A stretch of 64,000 nt of DNA from Limisphaerales bacterium. GTDB lineage: Bacteria > Verrucomicrobiota > Verrucomicrobiia > Limisphaerales > SXTU01. The notes beneath the pieces are model-generated. The model searched no databases and was not told the origin of the DNA. It saw nothing but the letters and a program-made list of their open reading frames with translations. Positions 16,949 through 25,545 of the stretch are shown here, piece after piece. The stretch is taken from NCBI GenBank assembly GCA_009773355.1, contig WRPG01000030.1, forward strand, positions 1 through 64,000, given 5' to 3'. Each line of letters starts with the position of its first letter. The stretch's first letter is position 1. The translations under genes and the position numbers were made by a program.

Positions 16949-18489
16949 AAAAGCTCGCCGCCCTTCTCTTCGCCATCGCCGCATTGTTCGCGGCGCTCGC
17001 GCTCTTGCAGCGTCGCGATGCCGCACCGGCCACCGGCTCGGCTCGGGCCAACGCGCTGACTGTTTACTGCGCCGCTGGCTTGAAGCAGCCGGTTGAGGCC
17101 ATCGCGGCGAAGTATCGCGCGGAGTTCGGCGTGGAGGTGCGGCTGCAATACGGCCCCACGGGCGCGCTCATCAGCAATTTCCGCGTCGCCAAGCGCGGCG
17201 ACCTCTTCATCGCCGCCGACGACGGCTCGGTGGCCGACGCGCGGAAGTATGAGCTGGTGCGGGAAGTCCTGCCGCTCGTCCGCCAGCATCCCGTCATCGC
17301 CGTGCGCGCGGGGAATCCGAAGAACATCCGCAGCATCGCCGACCTGCTGCGCGACGACGTGAAGCTCGCGCTGACCAATCCCGACGCGGCCAGCATCTCG
17401 CGTGTGTCAAAGGCCGCGCTGGGCGAAACGTGGACCAAGCTCGCCGCCCGCGCCGCCGTGATGAAGCCCACCGTCACCGAAGTCGCCGCTGATCTTTCCC
17501 TCGGCGCGGTGGACGCGGCGATTCTCTGGGACGCGACTGTCCCGCAGTTCAAAGGACTCGTGGCCGTGGATGTGCCGGAACTCAAGGGCCGCGTCGAGAA
17601 CGCCAGCGCCGCCGTGCTGGCCTTCACCGCGCAATCCGCTGCCGCACTCAAGTTCGCGCGCTACCTCGCCGCGCCGGAGAAGGGCGGCACGAGCTTCCAG
17701 TCGCACGGCTTCCAGCTCGCGGGCGGGGACAAGTGGGCGGCGAAGCCCGACCTGATTCTCTACAGCGGCGGGGTGAACCGGCCCGCCGTCGAGAAGCTGC
17801 TGCGGCAGTTCGCCGACCGCGAGGGCGTGAGCGTGACCACGGTCTTCAACGGCTGCGGCATCCTCTGCGCCACGATGAAGACGATGGGCGACTCGACCAA
17901 CCCGAAGTTCCCCGACGCCTACTACGCGTGCGACCTGTGCTTCGTGCCGCCCGTGGCCGAGCAGTTCCCCGAGGCCGTGATGCTGACGGAGACGGACATC
18001 GGCATCGTGGTGCGCAAGGGCAACCCGCACGGCGTCCGCACGCTCGCGGACCTCGCGCTGCCGGGGCTGAAGGTGGGCCTGTGCAACGCGGAGCAAAGCA
18101 CGCTCGGCTTCATGACGCGCGGGATGCTCAAGCAGACCGGCCTGCTGGATTCGGTGCGCAAGAACGTCGTCGTCGAGGTGCCCACGGCGGACTTCCTCAT
18201 CAACCAGATGCGCGCGGGCGGACTGGAGGCGGCCATCGTCTATCGCGTGAACGCCGCGCCGCAGGCGGAGCACATCGAATTCTTCCCCATCAAGCACGAG
18301 GGCGCGAAGGCCATCCAACCGTTCGCCGTGCGGAAGGACTCGCCGAACAAGCAGCTCGCCACGCGGCTGCTGGATTTCCTCAAGGCGAACCGCGGCGAGT
18401 TCGAGCAGGCCGGCTTCCAGTGGCGCGGCAACGAGCCGGCGCTCAAGAGCAAGGACATCAAGGTGCCGGACTATCTGCTGGAGAAGTAG
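16945..18489 (+). CDS. Tandem molybdate-type (ModA-like) substrate-binding protein
   Basis: The start MKKLAALLFAIAALFAALAL gives an N-terminal signal or anchor without a lipobox. Two periplasmic binding domains follow in one 514-residue chain. Domain 1 (about 35-260) opens LTVYCAAGLKQPVEAIAAKY and has QYGPTGAL. Domain 2 (about 270-510) opens LILYSGGVNRPAVEKLLRQF and contains VRKGNPHGVRTLADL. Each resembles the ModA family that delivers molybdate or tungstate to ABC permeases, but no permease or ATPase is nearby. Domain 2 has an unusual Cys group (GCGILC and ACDLC). The start overlaps the previous stop. The stop TAG lies in the GTAGG that begins a repeat. Confidence 0.8.
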   Translation: MKKLAALLFAIAALFAALALLQRRDAAPATGSARANALTVYCAAGLKQPVEAIAAKYRAEFGVEVRLQYGPTGALISNFRVAKRGDLFIAADDGSVADARKYELVREVLPLVRQHPVIAVRAGNPKNIRSIADLLRDDVKLALTNPDAASISRVSKAALGETWTKLAARAAVMKPTVTEVAADLSLGAVDAAILWDATVPQFKGLVAVDVPELKGRVENASAAVLAFTAQSAAALKFARYLAAPEKGGTSFQSHGFQLAGGDKWAAKPDLILYSGGVNRPAVEKLLRQFADREGVSVTTVFNGCGILCATMKTMGDSTNPKFPDAYYACDLCFVPPVAEQFPEAVMLTETDIGIVVRKGNPHGVRTLADLALPGLKVGLCNAEQSTLGFMTRGMLKQTGLLDSVRKNVVVEVPTADFLINQMRAGGLEAAIVYRVNAAPQAEHIEFFPIKHEGAKAIQPFAVRKDSPNKQLATRLLDFLKANRGEFEQAGFQWRGNEPALKSKDIKVPDYLLEK

Positions 18490-18578
18490 GTCAGCGCGTC
18501 CCGCCTGACAGCCATTCGAGACAGTCCGCTTAAGCGGGGTTTGAAAATCAGAAGGACAGGCGGGACGCGCTGTCCTAC
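18486..18578. repeat. Palindromic element between convergent genes that supplies both stop codons
   Basis: The arms 18486-18509 and 18554-18578 share a 16-bp inverted core (CAGCGCGTCCCGCCTG). Each arm begins GTAGG, read outward-in. The TAG of the left arm ends the ModA-like gene, and the TAG of the right arm, on the minus strand, ends the amidohydrolase gene. GTCAG...CTGAC in one arm corresponds to GACAG...CTGTC in the other, a paired change. CCGCTTAAGCGG lies in the middle. Confidence 0.85.
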
Positions 18579-20332
18579 TTGGACTCCCACACCACTTTCC
18601 CGCCCACCATCGTCAACAGCACTTTGGTCTGCGCGATTTTGTCCTCGGCGCAGGTGAGCAGGTCCGTGTCGAGCAGGGCGAGGTCGGCGAGCTTGCCCGG
18701 TTCGAGCGAGCCGGTCTTGTCCTCCCGGAAGAGCAGCCGGGCGTTGTTGATGGTGTAGAAGCGCAGCGCTTGCTCGCGGGTGAGGGCTTCCTCGGGATGC
18801 AACTGGCCTTCGTGCCACTTCGCGCGACGCGTGACGGCGGTCGCCATGCCGAGGAACGGGTTGTAGGGATTCACGCTGCGGAACGAGCCGATCTTCTGCA
18901 TGTGGTCCGAGCCGCCGCCCACGATGCCGCCTGCCGCGAAGATGCTCTTGAGCGGCTGGAACCAGCGCAGCCGGTCGTAGCCGAACTGCTTCGTGAGCGT
19001 GCGCGTGTCAAGGTAGAGCCACGCGGGCTGGATGTCCACCACCACGCCGAGGCGCGCGGCGGTCTCGACCGCTTCCTTGCTCATGAAGTTGCAGTGCGTG
19101 ATGGAACCGCGCGTCTGGCGCACGGGCAGGCCCTCCTTCGCCAGCTCGTCGTAGACCTCCAGCAGCGTGTGCACCGCGCCGTCGCCGACGGAGTGGGCGG
19201 TGAACTGCAGGCCGCTCTCGACGGCGGCGCGGACCATCGGCTTGAGCCGCTCCTTCGGTATGAAGAGCACGCCGCGATACTGCGGGTCCGTGATGGAGTA
19301 AATCTCGCTCAAGCCCCACGGCTGCCGCATGTAGGCGCTGCCCGTGAGCATGCCGCCGTCGAGGAACATCTTGATGCCGATGATGCGCACCCAGTCGTCG
19401 TTTTCCGTGTGGAGCTTGTGCTTCGCCACGGCGCGGATGTTGTCCTGAATCTTCGCCAGTTCGCCGAGCGAGCCGACGCCTTGCGACGCGCTCACGCGCA
19501 CGGTCAGCACGCCCTGGTCACGCAGCTTCGCGTAACCCTCGATGGCCCCGAGGCTTGCGCTCCGGTCGCAGATGGCTGTGATGCCCACGGAGTTGTAGTC
19601 CCGGAACAGCGCGCGCAGCCGTTCGGTGCGCTCGGCCTCGGTGGCGCTGCGCGCGCCGGTGTTGCCGGTTTTGAAGTAATTGCCCGAGGTGCGGAGGATG
19701 CCGGTCGGCTCGCCGTTGGCGTCCTTCTCGATCTTGCCCGGCACGCCGGCGGGAAGCTGGAAGTTGCGGTCAATTTTGTTGAGCTGGAGCGCGAGCGTGT
19801 TGACCGAGGCGTCGGGGCCGGTCTGGAAGGAGACCGGATGGTTCGGCGCGGCGGCGTCCAGTTCCGCGCGGGTTGGGTAACGCTGCTCCTTCAGCCGCGT
19901 GATGAAGACCTGCGACAGCGTGATCCACCGGCCTTCGGGCACGACCGCCGCGCGCGACCGGATGTAGGCGAGCACGTCGGCGATGGATTCCATCTCGGGC
20001 ATCGGGTGGTCGAACTCATACATGCTCGCGCCGCTGGGATGCGTGTGGGAGTCCATGAGGCCGGGGATGACGAGGCGGCCTCGCGCGTCCACGATGCGCG
20101 TGTTCGGCCCGGCGAGCTTGGCGATGTCCGCGTTGCCGCCGACGGCGAGGATTTTGTCCCCGCGCACGGCGATGGCCTGCGCGAGGCTGAACTTCGCGTC
20201 CACGGTGGCAACCTTGGCGTTGCGCAGGATGAAGTCGGCCGGCTCGGCGGCCCGCAGGACCACCGAAGCGGTCAGCAGAAATACCGATGGCAGGACAAGG
20301 GCGATGGCCCGTCGAAACATTCGCATGGACAT
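18575..20332 (-). CDS. Exported YtcJ-type amidohydrolase
   Basis: From the ATG at 20332 (alternatives at 20326 and 20320) the product has 585 residues with a signal peptide ending SVVLRAAEPA. The metallo-amidohydrolase core shows GLMDSHTHPSG (first metal pair), IKMFLDGGMLTG (bridging Lys), TAHSVGDGA and VGGGSDHM. The C-terminal strand LGKLADLALLDTDLL-type segment (EPGKLADLALLDTD) completes the split beta domain. YtcJ-like members hydrolyse amides or cyclic amides; the substrate is unknown here. The start codon overlaps the divergent gene's start region, so the two share one promoter zone. Confidence 0.9.
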   Translation of the reverse strand: MSMRMFRRAIALVLPSVFLLTASVVLRAAEPADFILRNAKVATVDAKFSLAQAIAVRGDKILAVGGNADIAKLAGPNTRIVDARGRLVIPGLMDSHTHPSGASMYEFDHPMPEMESIADVLAYIRSRAAVVPEGRWITLSQVFITRLKEQRYPTRAELDAAAPNHPVSFQTGPDASVNTLALQLNKIDRNFQLPAGVPGKIEKDANGEPTGILRTSGNYFKTGNTGARSATEAERTERLRALFRDYNSVGITAICDRSASLGAIEGYAKLRDQGVLTVRVSASQGVGSLGELAKIQDNIRAVAKHKLHTENDDWVRIIGIKMFLDGGMLTGSAYMRQPWGLSEIYSITDPQYRGVLFIPKERLKPMVRAAVESGLQFTAHSVGDGAVHTLLEVYDELAKEGLPVRQTRGSITHCNFMSKEAVETAARLGVVVDIQPAWLYLDTRTLTKQFGYDRLRWFQPLKSIFAAGGIVGGGSDHMQKIGSFRSVNPYNPFLGMATAVTRRAKWHEGQLHPEEALTREQALRFYTINNARLLFREDKTGSLEPGKLADLALLDTDLLTCAEDKIAQTKVLLTMVGGKVVWESK

Positions 20333-21317
20333 GGTGTTATACTGGCGCGTGACCTTGAGCGGGACAATTGCATTCTGGCGGGCGGTCTTGCTGGGCGCGT
20401 TGCTCATCACCTTGGGGTCGCTTCCCCGTCCGGCCGCCGCCGCCACGCTCATCTACCGCACCACCTTCGAGGGGCACGAGGGCTACGACACCAACCTCAC
20501 CTTGGGCGGGCAGAACAACTGGATTCAGTTCGGCACCGGCGGCAACGGGCTGGTGAACGGCTTCGTCCCCGGCGCGGGCCAGTCGGCTTACATCGGCTTC
20601 GGGGCACCGACCGGCACGGATGAGTTCCTCAACGTCTGGCGGCCCGTGAACCTCGCGCCAGTGCCCACGAACCTGAGCGTCGTCACCTTCTCCGTCACGA
20701 TGATGGTGGTGGACTCGAACAACGGCCGGCAGGACGACTTCCGCTGGAGCATCTACAACACAAACGGCGCGCGGCTCTTCTCGCTGGACTTCGACAACTC
20801 AACGACCGGGATAAACTACGGGCTGGACGACGGCGCGGGCTTCACCGCGACTGGCTTCCAGTTCACGCGCGGCGCCGTGCATGAGCTGACCATCACGATG
20901 AACTTCCCCCGCAATCGCTGGCAGGCGTCGCGCGACGGCACGGTGCTGACCGCGCCCCTGCCCATCACCACGACCAACGCGGCGCTGAACCTTGGCGACA
21001 TTGACGCCGTCTGGGCCATCCGCACGCCGGGCAGCGCGGGGAACAACTATCTCGTGTTCGACAACTTCCAGATCGCCGGTGAGCCGCGCGTGACCGTTCC
21101 GGCACTGGTCTCCGCGACCCGCCAGAGCGATGGCCACCTGCGGCTGACCGTGCAGGCGGAGCAGGCGGCACGGAATGCCATCGAGGTCTCGACGAATCTG
21201 ACGACGTGGAGCGGCGTGGTGACGAACAGCGCGCTGGACGGGCTGTTTGACGTGCTGGACAGCGCGCCGCTGACGCTGCCAAGGCGCTTCTACCGCGTGC
21301 GATTGGCGGAGCCGTAG
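20331..21317 (+). CDS. Exported protein with C-terminal FYR-type module
   Basis: This is a roughly 328-residue exoprotein. The N-terminus contains AVLLGALLITLGSLPRPAAAA as signal core. An ATG at 20325 and a GTG at 20349 are alternative starts, and the last avoids overlap with the divergent gene. The body (LIYRTTFEGHEGYDTNLTLG, then many Asn/Gly strands) looks like a jelly-roll or LamG-type beta domain. Residues about 275-328 (EVSTNLTTWSG to RRFYRVRLAEP) match the C-terminal tails of the giant proteins at 34.7-41.5 kb. Function is unknown; surface or secreted location is inferred. Confidence 0.75.
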   Translation: MVLYWRVTLSGTIAFWRAVLLGALLITLGSLPRPAAAATLIYRTTFEGHEGYDTNLTLGGQNNWIQFGTGGNGLVNGFVPGAGQSAYIGFGAPTGTDEFLNVWRPVNLAPVPTNLSVVTFSVTMMVVDSNNGRQDDFRWSIYNTNGARLFSLDFDNSTTGINYGLDDGAGFTATGFQFTRGAVHELTITMNFPRNRWQASRDGTVLTAPLPITTTNAALNLGDIDAVWAIRTPGSAGNNYLVFDNFQIAGEPRVTVPALVSATRQSDGHLRLTVQAEQAARNAIEVSTNLTTWSGVVTNSALDGLFDVLDSAPLTLPRRFYRVRLAEP

Positions 21318-21321
21318 TGCC

Positions 21322-21416
21322 GTGCCGGCGGTTTGTAACCGCCGTGTTGCGTGTTGGCTGGGTGATTGCGTCCAGACTGTCGGTTGCCATGGACGGCGGT
21401 TGCAAACCGCCGGCAC
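21322..21416. repeat. Palindromic element between convergent genes
   Basis: The arms 21322-21345 and 21393-21416 are inverted copies differing only in the loop. The stem is CGGCGGTT with loop TGT on the left and GCA on the right. The element fills the gap between the FYR-type exoprotein and the sulfatase and shares its arm sequence GTGCCGGCG with those at 15815 and 31216. Confidence 0.9.
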
Positions 21417-21424
21417 GCGTCGTC

Positions 21425-22948
21425 CTATTTCGCCTTCTTCTTTTTGCCCTCGCCGCCGGGCGCAGGCCAGGGCCGCGTGGGATCCATGCGCTTGTAGTCT
21501 TCCTCGGTCGGGCCGCCGCCGAACTGCTTCCAATAAAGCTCGGCGAACGGATTCAGCTTCGGGCCGACGACCTTCTCGTTCACCAGCAGCGGCTGACAAT
21601 CGCTCCACCACTGGTCGTAAGCGGCGGCGAGTTGCTTCACCACGCCGGGATTCTGTGCCGCGACATCGGTCTGCTGCCCGGCGTCGGCCTTCACGTCGTA
21701 GAGCTGCCACTTCGGCTCCGCGCCGCCGTTGGGCGAGATGAGCTGCCAGCGCGAGTTGCGCACGCTGCACATCGAGAACTTCGCGAGGTTCGGGTCGGAG
21801 TGCTTCGGCCAGCGACCGAGGTGCGTGACCTGAATCCGGTCGGGCAACGTGCCCGCCGGCTTCTCCAACAGCGGCACCAGGCTGCGGCCTTCGACTTGGG
21901 CCTTCACTGCGTCAGGTGTTTTCGCGCCGGCGATCTCGGCGATGGTCGGGAAGAAGTCAATGTGCGCCGCGAGCACGCCACAGTCGGCGGGCTGGAGCGT
22001 GCCGGGCCAGCGCCAGAAGGAACTCGCGCGCGTGCCGCCGAGCCACGCGGAACCTTTGCTGCCACGCATCCTGGCGTTCCACACGGGCACGCCAGCCGTG
22101 CCGCCGTTGTCGTTCATGAAGACGACCAGCGTGTCCTTCGCGATGCCCCACTCGTCGAGCTTGGCCAGCACCTTGCCGATGTTTTGGTCAATGTTGTGGA
22201 CCATGCCGAGGAAGCTGGCGGCCTGGTCGCTCGGAGCCTTGCCGGCGTAGAGCGCCTTGTCCTCAGGGCGCGCGTTGTAGGGCGCGTGCGGCGCGTTCGA
22301 GGGGATGTAGGCGAAGAAAGGTTTGCCTGCCTTGCGCTGCGCGTCCATCCACTGCGTCGCCTGCGTGTAGAAGACATCAGTGCAATAACCCTTGGTCTTC
22401 ACGAACTTCCCGTTGTGCAGGATGGCGGGGTCGAAGTAGGTGTTGCCTGGCGCGTCGCCGCAACTGCCGGGATACGACTGCCCGATGCCGCCGGCGCCGT
22501 GGATGAACATCTCATCGAAGCCGCGCCGGCTGGGCAGATACTCCGCCTCGTCGCCGAGATGCCACTTGCCGAAGATGCCGGTGGTGTAGCCGGCGGTCTT
22601 GAGCACCTGCGCGAGCGTCGTGGCCTTGAGCGTGAGCCGCTCGCGCTCAAGAATCGTATGCGTGATGCCGTTCTTAAACTCGTGCCGGCCCGTGAAGAGC
22701 GCGCTGCGCGTCGGCGCGCACGTGGGGCTGACGTGGAAGTCCGTGAAGCGCACGCCCTCACGATGGAGGCGGTCCATGCTCGGCGTCTTGAGGAGGGGAT
22801 TCCCGTGCGCCGAGAGGTCGCCGTAGCCCTGGTCGTCGGTGAAGAAGAAGACGATGTTCGGTCGCTTGCCGGCGAGCGCGGCTGAGGAATCGCCGCAAAG
22901 AGCGCAAAGGAGCGCAAGGAGAAGAACGCGGACAAGTGAGGTTTTCAT
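21425..22948 (-). CDS. Exported sulfatase
   Basis: From the ATG at 22948 (MKTSLVRVLLLALLCALCGD) the product has 507 residues and a signal peptide. RPNIVFFFTDDQGYGD supplies the paired metal-binding Asp residues. SPTCAPTRSALFTGR contains the C-x-P-x-R sulfatase signature, with Cys77 the residue matured to formylglycine. GIFGKWHLGD and MNDNGG are further family motifs. It should cleave sulfate esters from polysaccharides or similar, outside the cytoplasm. No formylglycine-generating enzyme is nearby. The hydrophobic core of the signal peptide is encoded by a low-complexity repeat. The open frame extends upstream, but without protein-like sequence. Confidence 0.95.
   Translation of the reverse strand: MKTSLVRVLLLALLCALCGDSSAALAGKRPNIVFFFTDDQGYGDLSAHGNPLLKTPSMDRLHREGVRFTDFHVSPTCAPTRSALFTGRHEFKNGITHTILERERLTLKATTLAQVLKTAGYTTGIFGKWHLGDEAEYLPSRRGFDEMFIHGAGGIGQSYPGSCGDAPGNTYFDPAILHNGKFVKTKGYCTDVFYTQATQWMDAQRKAGKPFFAYIPSNAPHAPYNARPEDKALYAGKAPSDQAASFLGMVHNIDQNIGKVLAKLDEWGIAKDTLVVFMNDNGGTAGVPVWNARMRGSKGSAWLGGTRASSFWRWPGTLQPADCGVLAAHIDFFPTIAEIAGAKTPDAVKAQVEGRSLVPLLEKPAGTLPDRIQVTHLGRWPKHSDPNLAKFSMCSVRNSRWQLISPNGGAEPKWQLYDVKADAGQQTDVAAQNPGVVKQLAAAYDQWWSDCQPLLVNEKVVGPKLNPFAELYWKQFGGGPTEEDYKRMDPTRPWPAPGGEGKKKKAK
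22891..22920. repeat. Direct repeat of GCGCAAAG-type units inside a signal peptide
   Basis: Units GCCGCAAAGA, GCGCAAAGGA and GCGCAAGGA follow each other on the plus strand. On the minus strand they encode the LLLALLCALCG core of the sulfatase signal peptide. A related string (GCGCAAGAAGGCGCAAAGAG) occurs at 29564-29583. Confidence 0.7.
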
Positions 22949-23031
22949 GCGTGCGGAATTTATGCCTGAGCAGACGCGGCAAGGCGAGCGGAAGTCACAA
23001 CGCAACCAACTCGCGGACAAGGCTGCCCGCG

Positions 23032-23607
23032 TCAATTGCGCTTCTGCAACTTCAGGAAGTTCGCCATGAGCTGGCGGCCGTGCTCGGTGAGGATGCTCTC
23101 GGGGTGGAATTGCACGCCCCAGATGGGCAGCTCACGGTGGCGCACGCCCATGATCTCGCCCTCGTCGGTCTCGGCGGTGATTTCGAGGCAGGCGGGCAGC
23201 GTGTCGCGCTTGATGACGAGGGAATGGTAGCGCGTGGCGTTGAACGGACTGGGGATGCCGGCGAAGAGGTCCTCGCCATTGTGCCGGATGGGCGAGGTCT
23301 TGCCGTGCATCATCCGGTAGTTCACGACGACTTCGCCGCCGAAGGTGTGCCCGATGCACTGGTGGCCGAGGCAGACGCCGAACAGCGGGAGGTGCGGGCC
23401 GAACGCGCGGATGATCTCGTTGGACAGCCCGGCCTCGCGCGGCGAGCACGGCCCGGGCGAGACCAGGATGCGCTCCGGTTTCAGGTCGCGGATCTGGTCG
23501 AGCGTGACCTCGTCGTTGCGGACGACGCGCAGGTCCGCCTTCAGCTCGCCGAGGTATTGGACGAGGTTGAAGGTGAACGAGTCGTAGTTGTCTATGACCA
23601 GGATCAT
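23032..23607 (-). CDS. pabA/trpG: Glutamine amidotransferase subunit of anthranilate or aminodeoxychorismate synthase
   Basis: The 191-residue class I glutamine amidotransferase starts [20 protein letters not shown]. The nucleophile is Cys79 in GVCLGHQ, and His168 and Glu170 lie in [16 protein letters not shown] is the oxyanion-side motif. It releases ammonia from glutamine for the chorismate-using partner, in tryptophan or folate synthesis; the two cannot be told apart by sequence alone here. No synthase large subunit is adjacent. The protein-like sequence begins at the ATG at 23607, so upstream in-frame codons are excluded. Confidence 0.93.
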   Translation of the reverse strand: MILVIDNYDSFTFNLVQYLGELKADLRVVRNDEVTLDQIRDLKPERILVSPGPCSPREAGLSNEIIRAFGPHLPLFGVCLGHQCIGHTFGGEVVVNYRMMHGKTSPIRHNGEDLFAGIPSPFNATRYHSLVIKRDTLPACLEITAETDEGEIMGVRHRELPIWGVQFHPESILTEHGRQLMANFLKLQKRN

Positions 23608-23761
23608 TTCGGACGCGGGCGGGAAGCTAGCGGCGGGGCGCGGGTTTGGAAACTTCAAATCCGAAGGCCCGCCACCAACCCTGCGCCGCCTGCTGGAAAC
23701 CAGGCCGCGCATTTCTGGGCTTTCCTGCCAGCCGCCTTTGCCCTACCACTCCGGCTAACGC

Positions 23762-24577
23762 GTGTATCTCAACTACTACGGACTGCGCGAGCCGCCGTTC
23801 AACATCAACCCGAACCCGCGGCTCCTGTTCTACAGCGCGAAGCATCGCGAGGCGCTGAACCATCTCCTCTACGGCATCCGCGAGCGCAAGGGCTTCGTCC
23901 AGCTCACCGGCGAGGTCGGCGCGGGCAAGACCACCATCTGCCGCGCGCTGCTCGAACACCTCGGACCCAACTTCGCCACCGCCCTCATCCTCAACCCGGT
24001 GCTCAACTCCGACCAGTTGATGAAGGCCATCGCGATGGAGTTCGGCCTGCAAGTCAAGGGCATGGACCGGCTCGAAACCGTCGCGGCGCTCAACCAGTTT
24101 CTCCTCGACCAGGTCATGCGCGGCCACGACGCCGTGCTCATCATTGACGAGGCGCAGGACCTCACGCCGGAGCTGCTCGAACAGGTGCGCCTGCTCTCCA
24201 ACCTCGAAACCGACGACCGCAAGCTGCTCCAGATCATTTTGCTCGGCCAGCCGGAGCTGCGCGACCGGCTGAACAAACACGAGCTGCGCCAGCTCCGCCA
24301 GCGCATCACCGTGCGCTACCACCTCGCCCCGCTCACGCCGCGCGAGGTCGGCCAATACATCCAGCACCGCCTCGCCGCGTGCGGCGCGAACGGCTCGCCC
24401 TACTTCAGCGCGCCCGCCGTCTGGCGCATTCACCGCTACAGCACCGGCATCCCGCGCCTCGTCAACGCGCTCGCGGACAAGTGTCTCCTCGCCGCCTTCG
24501 TGCAGAAGCGCGACCGCGTGAGCTTCAACATGGTTGGCACCGCCATCCGCGAACTGGAGGGCCGCATCCGCGTATGA
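23762..24577 (+). CDS. ExeA-type AAA ATPase of the secretion apparatus
   Basis: The GTG at 23762 starts a 271-residue ATPase (MYLNYYGLREPPFNINPNP). The opening GLREPPF...P segment is diagnostic of ExeA/MshM-type proteins. Walker A is GEVGAGKTT (50-58), Walker B is AVLIIDEAQ, and sensor-type GQPELRDRL follows. ExeA with ExeB/GspB helps secretins assemble through peptidoglycan in type II secretion. The next gene encodes a GspB-like partner and overlaps its stop (ATGA at 24574). There is no C-terminal peptidoglycan-binding domain, so the protein is shorter than Aeromonas ExeA. Confidence 0.9.
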   Translation: MYLNYYGLREPPFNINPNPRLLFYSAKHREALNHLLYGIRERKGFVQLTGEVGAGKTTICRALLEHLGPNFATALILNPVLNSDQLMKAIAMEFGLQVKGMDRLETVAALNQFLLDQVMRGHDAVLIIDEAQDLTPELLEQVRLLSNLETDDRKLLQIILLGQPELRDRLNKHELRQLRQRITVRYHLAPLTPREVGQYIQHRLAACGANGSPYFSAPAVWRIHRYSTGIPRLVNALADKCLLAAFVQKRDRVSFNMVGTAIRELEGRIRV

Positions 24578-25434
24578 GCCTCATCAACGACGCCCTCAAG
24601 CGCGCGAGCGAGTCGCAGGCCCAGGCGGCCACGCGCCCGCGCGGGCCCAAGGGCGTCGAGGACTTGCCGGTGCCGATGACGCCCGTGGCCGCCCGCGAGC
24701 GGCCCGCGTGGCTGCCGGTGGCCGGCATCGCCCTGGTCATCGTCACGCTGCTGGGCGCATCCGGCTTTTTCTTCGCAAAGTGGTGGAAGGAACGGAAGGC
24801 CTGGCAGCCCTACGCGTCCGAGGACATTGATGAAAACGGGATGCCGCGCACCAACGCAACGGCCAAGGCGGCCTCTCCCAAGGCCCCGGTCGCGCCCGTT
24901 CCTGCCGCCACCAGGCCTCCCGTCACTCCGCCCACCCCCGCGCCGGAGCCACCGAAGACCAACCCTCCCGCCGCCATCGTGGCCGTCGTGATGCCGGCCA
25001 CGCCCCCGACCACGCCGGAGCCGCCCGCGCCGAAAGCCACCAACGCGGTGGTCAATGTTCCCACGCTGCCACCTGCCAAGCAGCCCGACCCCGTCGTTCC
25101 TGCGCCGCCACCCGTAAGCCCGGCCGCCATGGCGAAAGCGGAAACAAATCCGGCCCCCCCGACTCCGCCACCCGTCAAGCCCGCCCCGCCCGTCGTGCCG
25201 CCGGACCCGGCGAAGAACGGCGACGGCCGCACCGCCAAGGTTGCCGCAGTCGAGTTCCCCGAGATGAAACTTCAAGGCATCAGCCGCCGGAAGAACAAGA
25301 CCTTCGCCGTCATCAACGGCAAAACACTTTCCGCCGGCGACCGCATCGAGGGCGTGATCCTGCTCAAGATTGACACCGACAGCGTCACCGTCGAGAAGGG
25401 CGGCGCGCGGCGGGAGTTGTTCCTGCTGCGGTGA
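24574..25434 (+). CDS. GspB/ExeB-like membrane protein
   Basis: The 286-residue protein starts MSLINDALKRASESQAQ, the typical GspB-type N-terminal peptide. One membrane helix lies at about 48-68 (LPVAGIALVIVTLLGASGFFF). A long Pro/Ala-rich periplasmic stalk follows. The C-terminal 55-residue beta domain starts MKLQGISRRKNKTFAVINGK and ends ELFLLR. This last domain has the same pattern as the end of the PilP-like protein at 43.2 kb (LRGITATKTRRIAEVN... ELFLREG). It likely pairs with the ExeA-type ATPase upstream and contacts the secretin system. Confidence 0.85.
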   Translation: MSLINDALKRASESQAQAATRPRGPKGVEDLPVPMTPVAARERPAWLPVAGIALVIVTLLGASGFFFAKWWKERKAWQPYASEDIDENGMPRTNATAKAASPKAPVAPVPAATRPPVTPPTPAPEPPKTNPPAAIVAVVMPATPPTTPEPPAPKATNAVVNVPTLPPAKQPDPVVPAPPPVSPAAMAKAETNPAPPTPPPVKPAPPVVPPDPAKNGDGRTAKVAAVEFPEMKLQGISRRKNKTFAVINGKTLSAGDRIEGVILLKIDTDSVTVEKGGARRELFLLR

Positions 25435-25545
25435 GCAAACCGGGGGGCACGCTCAGGATTGAGATCGGGAGCGGGAGAATTTGTCCCGCCGCCGCCCCAC
25501 TCGTGCTCGTAATCCTGACCCTGATCTTCCTCCTTTTTCCCATCC

